A DNA stretch of 64,000 nucleotides from Paracoccus sediminicola (lineage in GTDB: Bacteria > Pseudomonadota > Alphaproteobacteria > Rhodobacterales > Rhodobacteraceae): assembly GCF_027912835.1 (NCBI RefSeq), contig NZ_CP115768.1, positions 1,488,001 through 1,552,000 on the forward strand, in the 5' to 3' direction. Of the stretch, positions 45,386 to 55,628 are shown one piece after another; the stretch's first letter is position 1; each line of letters starts with the position of its first letter. The notes below the pieces were generated by a model. The model ran no database searches, was not told the DNA's origin, and was given only the letters and a program-made list of their open reading frames with translations. The position numbers and the translations under genes were made by a program.

Positions 45386-45706
45386 CTAGCGCCCGGTCCA
45401 GCCGGGCTGATCGTAAAGCGGGCGCGACGGCGGCACCCCGCCCGAGCGGCGCTGCACGCAGCGATTATAAACCTCGGCGGGGTCGCGCCCCATGATGTAG
45501 TCGGACGAGACCGAAACCTCGAAGCGGCCGAACGTGTCCAGCCCGTCGCCATCCGTCCCGACCCCCACACGCGCCTCGCCCCGCGGCCCGGTGGCAGCGC
45601 GGGCGTCGTCAAGACAGGCCCGCTCTGCATCGGCCAACGGCAGGGGTCCGCAGGCGGCGAGCGCCAGCGATCCGGCCGCAAGGGCGAGAAGCGCGGCGCC
45701 TTTCAT
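45386..45706 (-). CDS. Small lipoprotein in the sdh operon (second)
   Basis: 106 residues from ATG 45706, which overlaps the stop of the previous lipoprotein gene (TGATG). The lipobox LALAAC places the acylated Cys at residue 19. Two more cysteines (RACLDDAR and YNRCVQRR) could form a disulfide. The segment GLDTFGRFEVSVSSDYIMGRDPAEVYNRC (landmark) is the best conserved-looking part. Not recognised as a named family. It probably faces the periplasm from the inner or outer membrane. Confidence 0.75.
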   Translation of the reverse strand: MKGAALLALAAGSLALAACGPLPLADAERACLDDARAATGPRGEARVGVGTDGDGLDTFGRFEVSVSSDYIMGRDPAEVYNRCVQRRSGGVPPSRPLYDQPGWTGR

Positions 45707-46083
45707 CAGGCCGTCGCCGCAACCTTGGCAATGCACTGCGTCGCCGCAGGGCGCTGCACGACCACCGCGACCGACGATGCGGCGGCAGAGCTGTCATTCA
45801 CCCCACGCTGCGCGATGTCGGACAGCTCGGCCATCGAGGCATTGGTCATCACGCAATCGGTATAGGGCCCGACATTGCGGCCCGGCAGCCGCTTCGCCAT
45901 CTCGCGGTTGACCACTTCGCGCGCGACCGAACGGGTCGAGCTGTCCAGCGTGTTGCTGGGCGGCTGCGCGGCGGCGGGCGGCGGGGGATTGACCACGGGC
46001 GCGGTCGGCGCGGTGGTGCTGACAGGTGCCACACAGCCGGCCAGAGCCAGCGACAGGGCGCCAAGGGACAGGATAAGACGCAT
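45706..46083 (-). CDS. Small lipoprotein in the sdh operon (first)
   Basis: 125 residues with lipobox LALAGC (Cys17), then a Pro/Ala/Thr-rich linker and a helical part TRSVAREVVNREMAKRLPG, followed by two cysteines (YTDCVMTN and TQCIAKVAA) that could pair. The start overlaps the sdhA stop (TGATG at 46081-46085) and its own stop overlaps the next lipoprotein start. It is therefore tightly coupled to sdhA. I do not recognise the family. Confidence 0.8.
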   Translation of the reverse strand: MRLILSLGALSLALAGCVAPVSTTAPTAPVVNPPPPAAAQPPSNTLDSSTRSVAREVVNREMAKRLPGRNVGPYTDCVMTNASMAELSDIAQRGVNDSSAAASSVAVVVQRPAATQCIAKVAATA

Positions 46084-47927
46084 CAGTAAACCCTTTTCTT
46101 CGGTGCAATCTTCTTCAGATCGATGCCACCTTCGTCTTCTTTCGTTAACGGATCAAGATGGACAGGGCGGTAGTCCAGCTTCACATCCGCGCCATCGACC
46201 CAGGCGAGGCTGTGCTTGCGCCAGGTTTCATCGTCGCGTTCCGGATAATCCTCATGGGCATGAGCACCGCGCGATTCCTTGCGCGCCTCGGCCGCAACGA
46301 TGGTCGCCATGGCGTTCGGCATGAGATTGGTCAGCTCCAGCGTCTCCATCAGGTCGGTATTCCAGATGAGCCCGCGATCGGTGACATGGATATCGTCCAG
46401 CTTGGCGGCGATTTCCTTCATTCTCTCAACACCTTCCGCGAGCGTCTTGTCGGTTCGGAAGACGGCAGCATCCTGCTGCATGGTGCGCTGCATCTCGCCG
46501 CGCAGTTCCGCGGTCGGGGTGCCGCCATCGGCGTTGCGGATACGGTCGAACCGGTCGAGGATCGCATCCACAGCGGCCTCGTTCGTGGCCGGGATCGCGC
46601 TGCCGCGATCCACCACCTCGCCAGCGCGGATCGCCGCAGCGCGCCCGAACACCACAAGGTCGATGAGCGAATTCGAGCCGAGCCGGTTCGCGCCATGCAC
46701 CGAGGCGCAGCCCGCCTCGCCCACGGCCATAAGCCCGGGGAAGACCTGATCGGGATGTTCCTCGGTCGGATTCAGCACCTCGCCCCAGTAATTCGTGGGG
46801 ATGCCGCCCATATTGTAATGCACGGTCGGCAGGACCGGGATCGGTTCGCGCGTCACGTCGACGCCAGCGAAGATCTTGGCCGATTCCGAGATCCCCGGCA
46901 GGCGCTCGGCCAGCGTTTCGGGTTCCAGATGCATCAGGTTGAGGAAGATATGATCGCCTTCCTCTCCGACGCCCCTGCCCTCACGGATCTCCATGGTCAT
47001 GCAGCGCGAGACCACGTCGCGCGAGGCCAGATCCTTGTAGGTCGGTGCATAACGCTCCATGAAGCGCTCGCCTTCGGAGTTGGTCAGGTAACCGCCCTCG
47101 CCGCGCGCGCCTTCGGTGATCAGACAGCCCGAGCCATAGATGCCGGTCGGGTGGAACTGCACGAACTCCATATCCTGAAGCGGCAGACCGGCGCGGGCGA
47201 CCATGCCGCCGCCATCGCCGGTGCAGGTATGGGCCGAGGTGGCGCTGAAATAGGCGCGGCCGTAACCGCCAGTGGCCAGCACCACCATCTTGGCGTTGAA
47301 GACATGCATGGTGCCGTCATCCAGCTTCCATGCCACCACGCCGGTGCATTTGCCATCGGTGATGACCAGATCGAGCGCGAAATACTCGATGAAGAACTCG
47401 GCATTCTCTTTCAGCGACTGGCCGTAAAGCGTGTGCAGGATCGCGTGCCCCGTCCGGTCGGCGGCGGCGCAGGTGCGCTGCACGGGCGGGCCCTCGCCGA
47501 ACTCGGTGGTGTGGCCGCCGAAGGGGCGCTGATAGATCTTGCCCTCTTCGGTGCGCGAGAACGGCACGCCGTAATGTTCCAGCTCATAGACCGCCTTGGG
47601 GGCCTCGCGTGCCAGATATTCCATCGCGTCGGTATCGCCGAGCCAGTCCGAGCCCTTGACCGTGTCATACATATGCCACTGCCAGCTGTCGGGGCCCATA
47701 TTGGACAGCGAGGCTGCAATCCCACCCTGCGCGGCCACGGTATGCGACCGGGTCGGGAACACTTTCGAGATACAGGCCGTGCGCAGCCCCTGCTCGGCCA
47801 TGCCGAGCGTCGCCCTCAGACCCGCGCCGCCCGCGCCCACCACGACCACGTCATAATCATGGACCTCATAGGGATATTTCCGCTCGGCCGCCGCGTTGGC
47901 TTGCTGTTCGTTCTTTTCTTCCGGCAT
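46083..47927 (-). CDS. sdhA: Succinate dehydrogenase flavoprotein subunit
   Basis: 614 residues, FAD-binding. It shows the GAGGAGLRA nucleotide loop, the covalent flavin His62 in [10 protein letters not shown], the active-site HPTG and RGEGGYLTN segments, and the C-terminal [19 protein letters not shown] (landmark). It oxidises succinate to fumarate and faces the cytoplasm. The start is 7 bases after the sdhD stop. Confidence 0.98.
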   Translation of the reverse strand: MPEEKNEQQANAAAERKYPYEVHDYDVVVVGAGGAGLRATLGMAEQGLRTACISKVFPTRSHTVAAQGGIAASLSNMGPDSWQWHMYDTVKGSDWLGDTDAMEYLAREAPKAVYELEHYGVPFSRTEEGKIYQRPFGGHTTEFGEGPPVQRTCAAADRTGHAILHTLYGQSLKENAEFFIEYFALDLVITDGKCTGVVAWKLDDGTMHVFNAKMVVLATGGYGRAYFSATSAHTCTGDGGGMVARAGLPLQDMEFVQFHPTGIYGSGCLITEGARGEGGYLTNSEGERFMERYAPTYKDLASRDVVSRCMTMEIREGRGVGEEGDHIFLNLMHLEPETLAERLPGISESAKIFAGVDVTREPIPVLPTVHYNMGGIPTNYWGEVLNPTEEHPDQVFPGLMAVGEAGCASVHGANRLGSNSLIDLVVFGRAAAIRAGEVVDRGSAIPATNEAAVDAILDRFDRIRNADGGTPTAELRGEMQRTMQQDAAVFRTDKTLAEGVERMKEIAAKLDDIHVTDRGLIWNTDLMETLELTNLMPNAMATIVAAEARKESRGAHAHEDYPERDDETWRKHSLAWVDGADVKLDYRPVHLDPLTKEDEGGIDLKKIAPKKRVY

Positions 47928-47934
47928 GGCGTCC

Positions 47935-48324
47935 TCAGATCGTGGCTGTGGCGAGCATCACGCGCGCCAGGGCGAAGAGTGTGATGGCAATGACCGCCCA
48001 ACCGAAGATCGCGGCGGAGATCAACGCCACCTTGCGCGCGGTGTGATCGAAATAATCGTCGATCATGATCCGCGTGCCCTTGATGAAATGCAGCATGCCC
48101 AGCGTCATGAAGATGGCGATGACGATCGCGGGATAAGGGCGGCTCAGATAGGCGAGGATATCGGCGCGCTCGGGTATCTGAAGTGCGGTGCCGATGACCA
48201 TCAGAAAGGACGGGGTCAGCACGGCCAGAGCGACCGAGCTGACGGTCATCCACCAGTGATGCTGCGTGCCGGTATGCGAGGCCCCGTGCCCCACGGCGGA
48301 TTTGCGGGCGGTGACATAGCGCAT
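47935..48324 (-). CDS. sdhD: Succinate dehydrogenase membrane anchor subunit
   Basis: 129 residues with three membrane helices. ATG 48324 has a GAGGGG ribosome site seven bases before it; ATG 48342 would overlap sdhC by eight bases and lacks one. The start [12 protein letters not shown] matches Rhodobacteraceae SdhD. The quinone/heme region lies around [15 protein letters not shown]. It follows sdhC with 10 bases between. Confidence 0.93.
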   Translation of the reverse strand: MRYVTARKSAVGHGASHTGTQHHWWMTVSSVALAVLTPSFLMVIGTALQIPERADILAYLSRPYPAIVIAIFMTLGMLHFIKGTRIMIDDYFDHTARKVALISAAIFGWAVIAITLFALARVMLATATI

Positions 48325-48334
48325 GGCTTTCCCC

Positions 48335-48724
48335 TCAGACATAGTACAGCACCAGGCTCAGCAGGGTCAGCACGACCGACGCGATGGCGATGGCAATGCT
48401 GGATTTGCGCGCCTCCTCGATCTCGAGCCCGATGCCGGCATCATAGAAGAAATGCCGGATCCCAGCGAGAAAGTGGAACCACAGCGCCCAGGTCGAGGCG
48501 ACCAGAACGAGCCAGCCGAACCAGCTCCGCGTCAGCGAGTTTGCGGTGTCCCAGAGCCCGCCGCCGGCCGCCGCGCCGAGCAACCAGAACGCGATCAGCA
48601 GCAGCCCCGCAACCATGGCGTGACCCGTCACCCGGTTCAGGATCGAGGAAATTGCGGCGGGCGGCAGGCGATATACCTGCAAATGCGGTGAGAGCGGCCG
48701 GTTGCCCCGGTTCACGTCAGCCAT
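48335..48724 (-). CDS. sdhC: Succinate dehydrogenase cytochrome b556 subunit
   Basis: 129 residues with three membrane helices. The N-terminal NRGNRPLSPHLQVYRLP and the helix SSILNRVTGHAM contain the quinone-site Ser and Arg residues, and the heme-ligand His is in WFHFLAGIRHFFYDAG. It is the first gene of the operon sdhC-sdhD-sdhA-lipoprotein-lipoprotein-sdhB. A pair of GTGATCAC-type palindromes lies 147-177 bases upstream. Confidence 0.97.
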   Translation of the reverse strand: MADVNRGNRPLSPHLQVYRLPPAAISSILNRVTGHAMVAGLLLIAFWLLGAAAGGGLWDTANSLTRSWFGWLVLVASTWALWFHFLAGIRHFFYDAGIGLEIEEARKSSIAIAIASVVLTLLSLVLYYV

Positions 48725-48870
48725 GTCTTCCCCCTTCGATCTCTTGCGGGCCCGCGGCGGGCGCCTGCACGGCGCGGGCTGGCTGGTTTGGCTCTGTCAT
48801 ACGGTTTTTTTCGCCCCTGTCACGGTGGGTTGTCCAGTGCCGTGACGAAATATCGCAAATAACGCCGCTT

Positions 48871-48901
48871 TGTGATCACGGCCGCCGAGGGCGTGATCAC
48901 A
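48871..48901 (-). promoter_or_regulatory. Paired palindromic sites upstream of sdhC
   Basis: TGTGATCACG (48871-48880) and CGTGATCACA (48892-48901) each contain the perfect palindrome GTGATCAC, and they are 11 bases apart (centres 21 bp apart, two helical turns). The same pair with the same spacing stands upstream of sucC (52930-52960). A dimeric regulator binding twice on one face of the helix is the likely reading. The site also lies near the 3' end of the DUF1737 gene at 48908. Confidence 0.7.
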
Positions 48902-48907
48902 TTCATA

Positions 48908-49114
48908 TCACTGTCTCCCAAGCTTCATTTCCGGGTCATATTCCGCCTCGATTTCCTTGGTGACGGCCTGCCCGCAGCGCATCACCCCGCGCGCCGAATC
49001 GAACGCCATGCTGGGCGGCCCGTGCAGCGCCCAGCCCTGCGCCAGAGCGGCGCTGACCTTGTGGCAGAAGGCGGATGTGTCATCCTCGGTAAGCAGGCGA
49101 TAGAGTGTGGTCAT
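48908..49114 (-). CDS. DUF1737 family small protein
   Basis: 68 residues from ATG 49114 (MTTLYRLLTEDDTSAFC). It has the YRLLTG-type start, the helix CHKVSAALAQGWALHGPP and a C-terminal acidic tail, as in DUF1737. Such proteins are small, soluble and of unknown function. It follows the NnrU gene with one base between (49114 and 49116), so they are coupled. Confidence 0.82.
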   Translation of the reverse strand: MTTLYRLLTEDDTSAFCHKVSAALAQGWALHGPPSMAFDSARGVMRCGQAVTKEIEAEYDPEMKLGRQ

Positions 49115-49115
49115 G

Positions 49116-49670
49116 TCAGGCTCCGAACGGGTTATAGCCCAGCCAGGCATGGATCATCCCGACCACGCCGAACACCACGAGCGCGCCGATCACCGCCATG
49201 CCGTCCTTGCGGATCGGCACGTCATGGGCGGGCGCCTGCCAATGGGGATCGGCGCGGTTGATCACCATGATTTCAACGATCGCCCAAAGCAGCAGCCCGC
49301 CAAACAGCACCAGCGAGACCATGTCGCCATTCACCAGCAGATGCGCGACAGCCCAGAGCGAAAATCCGATAAGCTGCGGATGACGCAGCCTGCCCGTTAG
49401 CCCGGTTTTCATCCCGGCCGCGGCAAAAAGGTAGAACGCCACCAGCACCAGCAGATTGTTGATGCCTTTCATCATCGGCGACGGGCCCCACCAGACCGCC
49501 CCCGTCGGCGCAATGCGATAGCCCCAGATCATCAGCAGCACCGAAAAGATCAGCGCCGCAGTGACCGCGTTCTTACCGGATTTTCCCATCCCGGCGCGGG
49601 CCTCGGGGGCGAGTCGTTTGAACAGATGCGCCGCCCACCACAGGGCGAGGCCGAGCAAGAGGATGAACAT
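49116..49670 (-). CDS. NnrU family membrane protein
   Basis: 184 residues with about five membrane helices. The start MFILLLGLALWWAAHLFKRL, the RHPQLIGFSLWAVAHLLVNGD segment and MVINRADPHW are the NnrU family pattern. NnrU was first linked to nitrite and nitric oxide respiration in Rhodobacter, but homologues also occur in non-denitrifiers and resemble ICMT-like membrane methyltransferases. No nir or nor gene is nearby, so its role here is open. Confidence 0.88.
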   Translation of the reverse strand: MFILLLGLALWWAAHLFKRLAPEARAGMGKSGKNAVTAALIFSVLLMIWGYRIAPTGAVWWGPSPMMKGINNLLVLVAFYLFAAAGMKTGLTGRLRHPQLIGFSLWAVAHLLVNGDMVSLVLFGGLLLWAIVEIMVINRADPHWQAPAHDVPIRKDGMAVIGALVVFGVVGMIHAWLGYNPFGA

Positions 49671-49789
49671 CTGGCGTCTCCAGCTTGATGCGAGCTTGCC
49701 GCAACTCTGGCATCAATTCGCGCGCGCAGCAATCATCGCCCGGCGCGGCGATTGCACGCAGTCGCAGGAGAGATGTTACAGCGGCGCGC

Positions 49790-50920
49790 TCAGCTCAGCA
49801 GCGGCTTACTGTTGCGCAGATGCCGCGCGGCGAGCTTTCGTCCGCGCCGCCCCGGCACCAGCAGCCGCGCAGGCGGATGATCGGCATCGTCAACCAGCAG
49901 TTCGGGAAACAGCGCCTCAAGCTCGGCCCGCGCCCCCGGTCCGACAGAGCGCAGAGCCTCCGGTCCGGTGAACAGCGACTCTGTGGCTGCACCGTTGGAG
50001 ATCAGGATCTCGTGACGGGCCAGCATGAAGTGATAATAGCGAACCGAGCCGAGATCGTTGTCAATCGCAATCCCGTCAATCCCTACAAGCTGCTTGGCGG
50101 CAACCAGCACCTCACGCGCGCCGAACATGCGCTGCGCGATGGCGGAACGGACGAGAACGCGATGCTGCGGGCTGACCAGCAGGTCGCGCGACGGCTGACC
50201 CTGCCCGAGCGAGCCGGCGCCGATGCGGATCGGGCGCAGCTTTGGCGCTGCTTCGAGTTCCTGCGCGGAAAGCGCGCGGCAGCCTATCCACTGCACCGGC
50301 TGAAACCCGTTATCGCGCGTTGCGATCAGCGTGCCGCGCGAAAGCTCTTCGACCGGCACCGGGCCCGCCTGGGTCTCGATCAGCGTCCCGGCCGCAAAGC
50401 AGATCACGGCATCGTCAGGCGTGGTCGGGCCGCTTGTGACGTTGCCCTCGTAGTCGATCAGGACAGAATCGCCGCCACCGCCCGGATTCAGGTTGGTCGT
50501 CGTGAATCCATCAGCCGCACCGCCCACGAGCTCTCGCGGCCCGTTTCTCAGAACGCCATAAGCATCCAGAGAGGTGTTGGCCCCACCCGGATCGACACGA
50601 GTCAGCGCAACGTAATTCGCCTCGTCGGAGCGGGTGCTGTCGCCGCCATTGATCAATTTCTGCTGCGAACCGGCACCACTGATCGTATAAATCGTCCAGC
50701 CAGGATTATCCGGGTCCGGCTCTCCGGTCAGCCTGCCCAGATTGACCTCGCCATTTTGAAGGTTCGAGTCCGTCGCAAGCGTTGTGTGCAACCGCCCGTT
50801 GGCCTGGTAAAAGGAGACAACCAGATCGCTCGGGTCTTCATCCGGCCCGACCGCGATCTCGACATATTCCGGCGGCGCGACGCCAGTGCGATAATTGATT
50901 TCGGAAATGAACGCTGCCAA
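49790..50920 (-). CDS. Hint-domain protein with LTD-like N-terminal domain
   Basis: 376 residues with no obvious signal peptide. Residues 1-165 begin AAFISEINYRTGVAPPEYVEIA and resemble the lamin-tail/LTD-type beta domain of secreted Rhodobacteraceae proteins. The second half is a Hint_2 (PF13403-type) domain: Cys174 in ICFAAGTLIET, WIGCRAL, then SPQHRVLV (His253) and YYHFMLARHEIL. Hint domains self-cleave in hedgehog proteins and inteins; here the domain ends the protein, so cleavage would release the N-terminal part. Type I secretion is plausible for such proteins. Function unknown. Confidence 0.8.
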   Translation of the reverse strand: MAAFISEINYRTGVAPPEYVEIAVGPDEDPSDLVVSFYQANGRLHTTLATDSNLQNGEVNLGRLTGEPDPDNPGWTIYTISGAGSQQKLINGGDSTRSDEANYVALTRVDPGGANTSLDAYGVLRNGPRELVGGAADGFTTTNLNPGGGGDSVLIDYEGNVTSGPTTPDDAVICFAAGTLIETQAGPVPVEELSRGTLIATRDNGFQPVQWIGCRALSAQELEAAPKLRPIRIGAGSLGQGQPSRDLLVSPQHRVLVRSAIAQRMFGAREVLVAAKQLVGIDGIAIDNDLGSVRYYHFMLARHEILISNGAATESLFTGPEALRSVGPGARAELEALFPELLVDDADHPPARLLVPGRRGRKLAARHLRNSKPLLS

Positions 50921-50991
50921 AAATACTCCTTACGCCTTTCGGGCGTGGTCACTCGTAACAATTATACGGCTTTGCGCGTATAGCAGAAACT

Positions 50992-51744
50992 TTAGAACGC
51001 GAAGCTTGCCGCGCCTACCCATATCAGGCGGATCGAAATCATTAACAACATCCAGCTTATCAATTTGTAAAATAATTCCTGGGGGATGATGCGCAGAAGC
51101 CTCACGCCCAGCACCACGCCGATCAGCCCAGGAATGCAAAGCAGCGCCGAGATACGCAAATTCCCCGGATTGATCTGACCGAGCGCCGCGTAGGGGACCA
51201 GCTTCGCCAGGTTTACGATTGCAAAGAAGAACGTCGTCGTCCCTGCATAGGCGCGGCTGCTCAGCCGCAACGGCTGCACATAGACCTGATAGGGCGGCGC
51301 GCCGGAATGGCTGACAAAGCTGGTATAGCCGGACACCGCACCCCAGAAGCTGCCAGCGCCCCAACGCGGTGTCTTCCGGCCAGAGACCCGGGGCCGGATC
51401 AGCGCGTTCAGCGCAAACGACAGCCCGATCAGCCCGACGATCAGCATGATTGCCGCATCATTCACCAGATGCGCGGTCGCCCAGCCAAGCCCGATCCCGG
51501 CAATTGCACCGGGCAGCAGCGTGCGCATCACCCGCCAGTCGAAACTGCGGCGAAAGGCGATCAGCCCGCCCATATCGGACACCACATAGACCGGCAGCAT
51601 GATCCCCGCCGCCAGCACCGGGGACATGGTCAGCGACATCAGCGGCACCGCTGTCATGCCGACCATGCTCAACCCGCCCTTGGCCATGCCGACGGCCAAC
51701 GCGCCGATAATCGCAAGTGCCCAGGATGTTTGCGTTAACTCCAC
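50992..51744 (-). CDS. TSUP (TauE/SafE) family membrane permease
   Basis: 250 residues with about eight membrane helices. GALAVGMAKGGLSMVGMTAVPLM and the mirrored SGYTSFVSHSGAPPYQVY (landmarks) are the two repeat signatures of the family. The start is taken at GTG 51744; upstream codons in the frame are an mdh antisense shadow. Substrate is probably a small anion such as sulfite or an organosulfonate. It is divergent from mdh, with 96 bases between the starts. Confidence 0.85.
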   Translation of the reverse strand: MELTQTSWALAIIGALAVGMAKGGLSMVGMTAVPLMSLTMSPVLAAGIMLPVYVVSDMGGLIAFRRSFDWRVMRTLLPGAIAGIGLGWATAHLVNDAAIMLIVGLIGLSFALNALIRPRVSGRKTPRWGAGSFWGAVSGYTSFVSHSGAPPYQVYVQPLRLSSRAYAGTTTFFFAIVNLAKLVPYAALGQINPGNLRISALLCIPGLIGVVLGVRLLRIIPQELFYKLISWMLLMISIRLIWVGAASFAF

Positions 51745-51762
51745 CGCTCCGTCCCGCCTTGA

Positions 51763-52803
<1,041 letters not shown>

Positions 52804-52827
52804 TCGCCATGCTTTGACACGAATGCG

Positions 52828-52860
52828 AAATGCCGGCGCCGAAACGCGCCGGCATTTTTT
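52828..52860 (+). terminator. Terminator of mdh
   Basis: ATGCCGGCGC (52830-52839) and GCGCCGGCAT (52846-52855) form a perfect 10-bp stem with a 6-base loop, followed by a run of T (52855-52860). It starts 27 bases after the mdh stop. Confidence 0.92.
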
Positions 52861-52929
52861 GTCGCGCGTGCCGGAAACCGCCCCGCCGCCGCCCTCGGGT
52901 TGATGCTGCAACGCCGCATTCAGGCAGTT

Positions 52930-52960
52930 TGTGATCACATGATTTCTGGGCGTGATCACA
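52930..52960 (+). promoter_or_regulatory. Paired palindromic sites upstream of sucC
   Basis: TGTGATCACA (52930-52939, itself a perfect 10-bp palindrome) and CGTGATCACA (52951-52960) are 11 bases apart, the same pair and spacing as upstream of sdhC. The pair ends 107 bases before the sucC start, after the mdh terminator, and therefore belongs to the suc promoter region. Confidence 0.7.
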
Positions 52961-53067
52961 ACACGCGGTTTTTGGCCCGGCCGCCACAAAACCGCACGAA
53001 AAGAGGTTCATCCCCTGTTTCGATTGTGTCACAACTCCCCTCAAACCGTATCAACCCGAGGTTTGCC

Positions 53068-54261
53068 ATGAACATCCATGAATATCAGGCCAAGTCGCTG
53101 CTGCGCGATTATGGTGTACCGGTCAGCGACGGGCGTGTCGTCACCCGTGCCGAGGACGCCAAGCGCGCCGCATCCGAGCTCGATGGCCCTCTCTGGGTGG
53201 TCAAGGCGCAGATCCATGCCGGCGGGCGCGGCAAGGGCTCGTTCAAGGAATCCGGCGCGGGCGACAAGGGCGGCGTGCGTCTGGCCAAATCGACCTCGGA
53301 AGCCGAGGAAATGACCCGCCAGATGCTGGGCCGCACGCTGGTCACGCACCAGACCGGAGAGGCCGGCAAGCAGGTCAACCGCATCTATATCGAAGACGGA
53401 TCGGATATCGAGACCGAGCTTTATCTGGCCCTGCTGGTCGACCGTCAGACCAGTCGCGTCAGCTTCGTCGCCTCGACCGAGGGCGGGATGGATATCGAGG
53501 AAGTCGCCGCCTCGACCCCGGAAAAGATCGTCAGCTTCAGCGTCGATCCGGCCTCGGGCCTGTCGGATTTCCACGGCCGCCGCGTGGCCTTCGCGCTGGG
53601 CCTCAAAGGCCAGCAGGTCAAGCAATGCGTGAAGCTGGTCAAGGATCTGTATCGTCTCTTCATCGAGAAAGACATGGAGATGCTGGAGATCAACCCGCTG
53701 ATCGTCACCACCGACGGCAACCTGAAAGCGCTCGATGCCAAGATGGGTTTCGACAATAACGCGCTGTATCGCCATGACGACATCTTCGCGCTGCGCGACG
53801 AAACCGAGGAAGACCCCAAGGAACTCGCCGCGTCGAAATACGACCTGAACTATATCGCGCTTGACGGTGAGATTGGCTGCATGGTCAATGGCGCCGGGCT
53901 GGCGATGGCCACCATGGACATTATCAAGCTTTATGGCGCGGAGCCGGCGAACTTTCTGGATGTGGGCGGCGGCGCCACCAAGGAAAAGGTGACCGAGGCG
54001 TTCAAGATCATCACCTCGGATGAAAACGTCAAAGGCATCCTCGTGAACATCTTCGGCGGCATCATGCGCTGCGACATCATCGCGGAAGGCATTGTCGCCG
54101 CCGTGAAAGAGGTCGGGCTGAAAGTGCCGCTGGTGGTGCGTCTGGAAGGCACCAATGTCGAGAAGGGCAAGGAAATCATCAACAACTCAGGTCTCGACGT
54201 CATCGCCGCGGACGATCTGAAGGACGGCGCCGAGAAAATCGTTAAAGCGGTGAAAGGATAA
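53068..54261 (+). CDS. sucC: Succinyl-CoA synthetase beta subunit
   Basis: Binds nucleotide and helps form succinyl phosphate in the reversible conversion of succinyl-CoA to succinate with NTP production. ATG 53068 gives [16 protein letters not shown] and 397 residues, the family length. The ATP-grasp fold is seen in [14 protein letters not shown] and LEINPLIV, and the C-terminal flavodoxin-like part contains [14 protein letters not shown] and [10 protein letters not shown]. The sucD start is 6 bases after its stop. Confidence 0.98.
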   Translation: MNIHEYQAKSLLRDYGVPVSDGRVVTRAEDAKRAASELDGPLWVVKAQIHAGGRGKGSFKESGAGDKGGVRLAKSTSEAEEMTRQMLGRTLVTHQTGEAGKQVNRIYIEDGSDIETELYLALLVDRQTSRVSFVASTEGGMDIEEVAASTPEKIVSFSVDPASGLSDFHGRRVAFALGLKGQQVKQCVKLVKDLYRLFIEKDMEMLEINPLIVTTDGNLKALDAKMGFDNNALYRHDDIFALRDETEEDPKELAASKYDLNYIALDGEIGCMVNGAGLAMATMDIIKLYGAEPANFLDVGGGATKEKVTEAFKIITSDENVKGILVNIFGGIMRCDIIAEGIVAAVKEVGLKVPLVVRLEGTNVEKGKEIINNSGLDVIAADDLKDGAEKIVKAVKG

Positions 54262-54267
54262 TCACCA

Positions 54268-55152
54268 ATGGCCATTCTCGTAGACAAGAACACCAAAGTC
54301 ATCACCCAGGGCATCACCGGCTCTCAGGGGACGTTCCACACCGAACAGGCCATCGATTACGGCACGAAGGTCGTCGGCGGCGTGACGCCGGGCAAGGGCG
54401 GGACAGATCACCTGAACCTGCCGGTTTTCAACTCGGTTCATGAGGCGGTGGAAAAGACCGGTGCCACGGCATCGGCGATCTATGTGCCCCCGCCCTTCGC
54501 GGCGGATTCGATCCTCGAAGCCATCGATGCTCAGGTGCCTCTGATCGTGGCCATCACCGAAGGCATTCCGGTGCTGGACATGATGCGCGTCAAGCGGGCA
54601 CTGGAAGGCAGCGCCAGCCGCCTGATCGGTCCGAATTGCCCCGGCATCATGACGCCCGACGAATGCAAGATCGGCATCATGCCGGGTTCGATCTTTAAGC
54701 GCGGCAGCGTCGGGGTGGTCTCGCGTTCCGGCACGCTGACCTATGAGGCGGTGAAGCAGACCTCTGATGTCGGTCTGGGCCAGTCCTCGGCGGTCGGCAT
54801 CGGCGGCGATCCGATTAAGGGGATGGAACATATCGACGTGCTGCAGATGTTCCTCGACGATGACGAAACCGAGTCGATCATCATGATCGGGGAAATCGGT
54901 GGCACCGCCGAGGAAGAGGCCGCCGAGTTCCTTGCCGAGCAGAAGAAGAAAGGCAAGTGGAAGCCCACCGCCGGCTTCATCGCCGGCCGCACCGCGCCTC
55001 CGGGCCGCCGCATGGGCCATGCCGGCGCCATCGTTTCGGGCGGCAAGGGCGACGCGGAATCCAAGATCGAAGCCATGAAGCAGGCCGGGATCGTCGTCGC
55101 CGACAGCCCCGCCGGTCTCGGTGAGGCCGTGCTGAAGGCGATCAAGGGCTGA
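54268..55152 (+). CDS. sucD: Succinyl-CoA synthetase alpha subunit
   Basis: Carries the active-site phosphohistidine. The start [21 protein letters not shown] leads into the CoA-binding Rossmann fold; the phosphorylated His is His251 in [13 protein letters not shown]. 294 residues. It is immediately after sucC and is followed by a small lipoprotein gene in the same operon. Confidence 0.98.
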   Translation: MAILVDKNTKVITQGITGSQGTFHTEQAIDYGTKVVGGVTPGKGGTDHLNLPVFNSVHEAVEKTGATASAIYVPPPFAADSILEAIDAQVPLIVAITEGIPVLDMMRVKRALEGSASRLIGPNCPGIMTPDECKIGIMPGSIFKRGSVGVVSRSGTLTYEAVKQTSDVGLGQSSAVGIGGDPIKGMEHIDVLQMFLDDDETESIIMIGEIGGTAEEEAAEFLAEQKKKGKWKPTAGFIAGRTAPPGRRMGHAGAIVSGGKGDAESKIEAMKQAGIVVADSPAGLGEAVLKAIKG

Positions 55153-55222
55153 TGATTTGACAGGCCGCATCCCCGACCTAACTATGGGGGGTGCGGCAGA
55201 CCCTAACAGCCAGGTGGACCTG

Positions 55223-55612
55223 ATGGACGCCAGCCTCGATCACGCCGATCCCGCGCCCGTTTCCGGGGCCAGACGGCTCATGCCTGCGACAATGATCGCG
55301 GCCACGGTGCTGAGCCTGTCCGCCTGCGGGCCGCGCGGCAGCGAAGAGATCCTTCGCGGCGGCATTCCGGCCACCACCAACCTGCCACGCGCCACGACCC
55401 TGCCGCCGGTTTCCGTGCGCACGGTCTCGCGGCGGGATTTCGGCTGGCGGGTGATCTATCGCCCGGCAGATGCGCCGCCCGATGCCGATGGCCGCGCCGC
55501 CGCCGCGCTGTGCGGGCTGGAAAGCCGCGCCGTTGCGCGGGTGGAGCAGGCCGTGCTGGTCTCGCCCTTCGACGATCCAGGCACCCGCATGATCGACATT
55601 TATTGTGCATGA
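55223..55612 (+). CDS. Small lipoprotein between sucD and sucA
   Basis: The preferred start ATG 55223 follows AGGTGGA; ATG 55280 (MPATMIAATVL) and TTG 55157 are alternatives. The lipobox LSAC puts the acylated Cys near residue 35 of the long form. The mature part has two further cysteines (ALCGLESRAV and IDIYCA at the end) and a VSRRDFGWRVIYRP strand region. 129 residues, no recognised domain. It is embedded in the suc operon, as the two lipoprotein genes are in the sdh operon. Confidence 0.7.
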   Translation: MDASLDHADPAPVSGARRLMPATMIAATVLSLSACGPRGSEEILRGGIPATTNLPRATTLPPVSVRTVSRRDFGWRVIYRPADAPPDADGRAAAALCGLESRAVARVEQAVLVSPFDDPGTRMIDIYCA

Positions 55613-55628
55613 GGCCCGGAGACCCGAG

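Noticed and set aside
51725..51740. A TTTGCGTTAAC sequence near the TSUP start as a second copy of the aldolase operator
   Set aside because: It shares only part of the half-site, lacks the inverted partner and overlaps the first codons of the TSUP gene.
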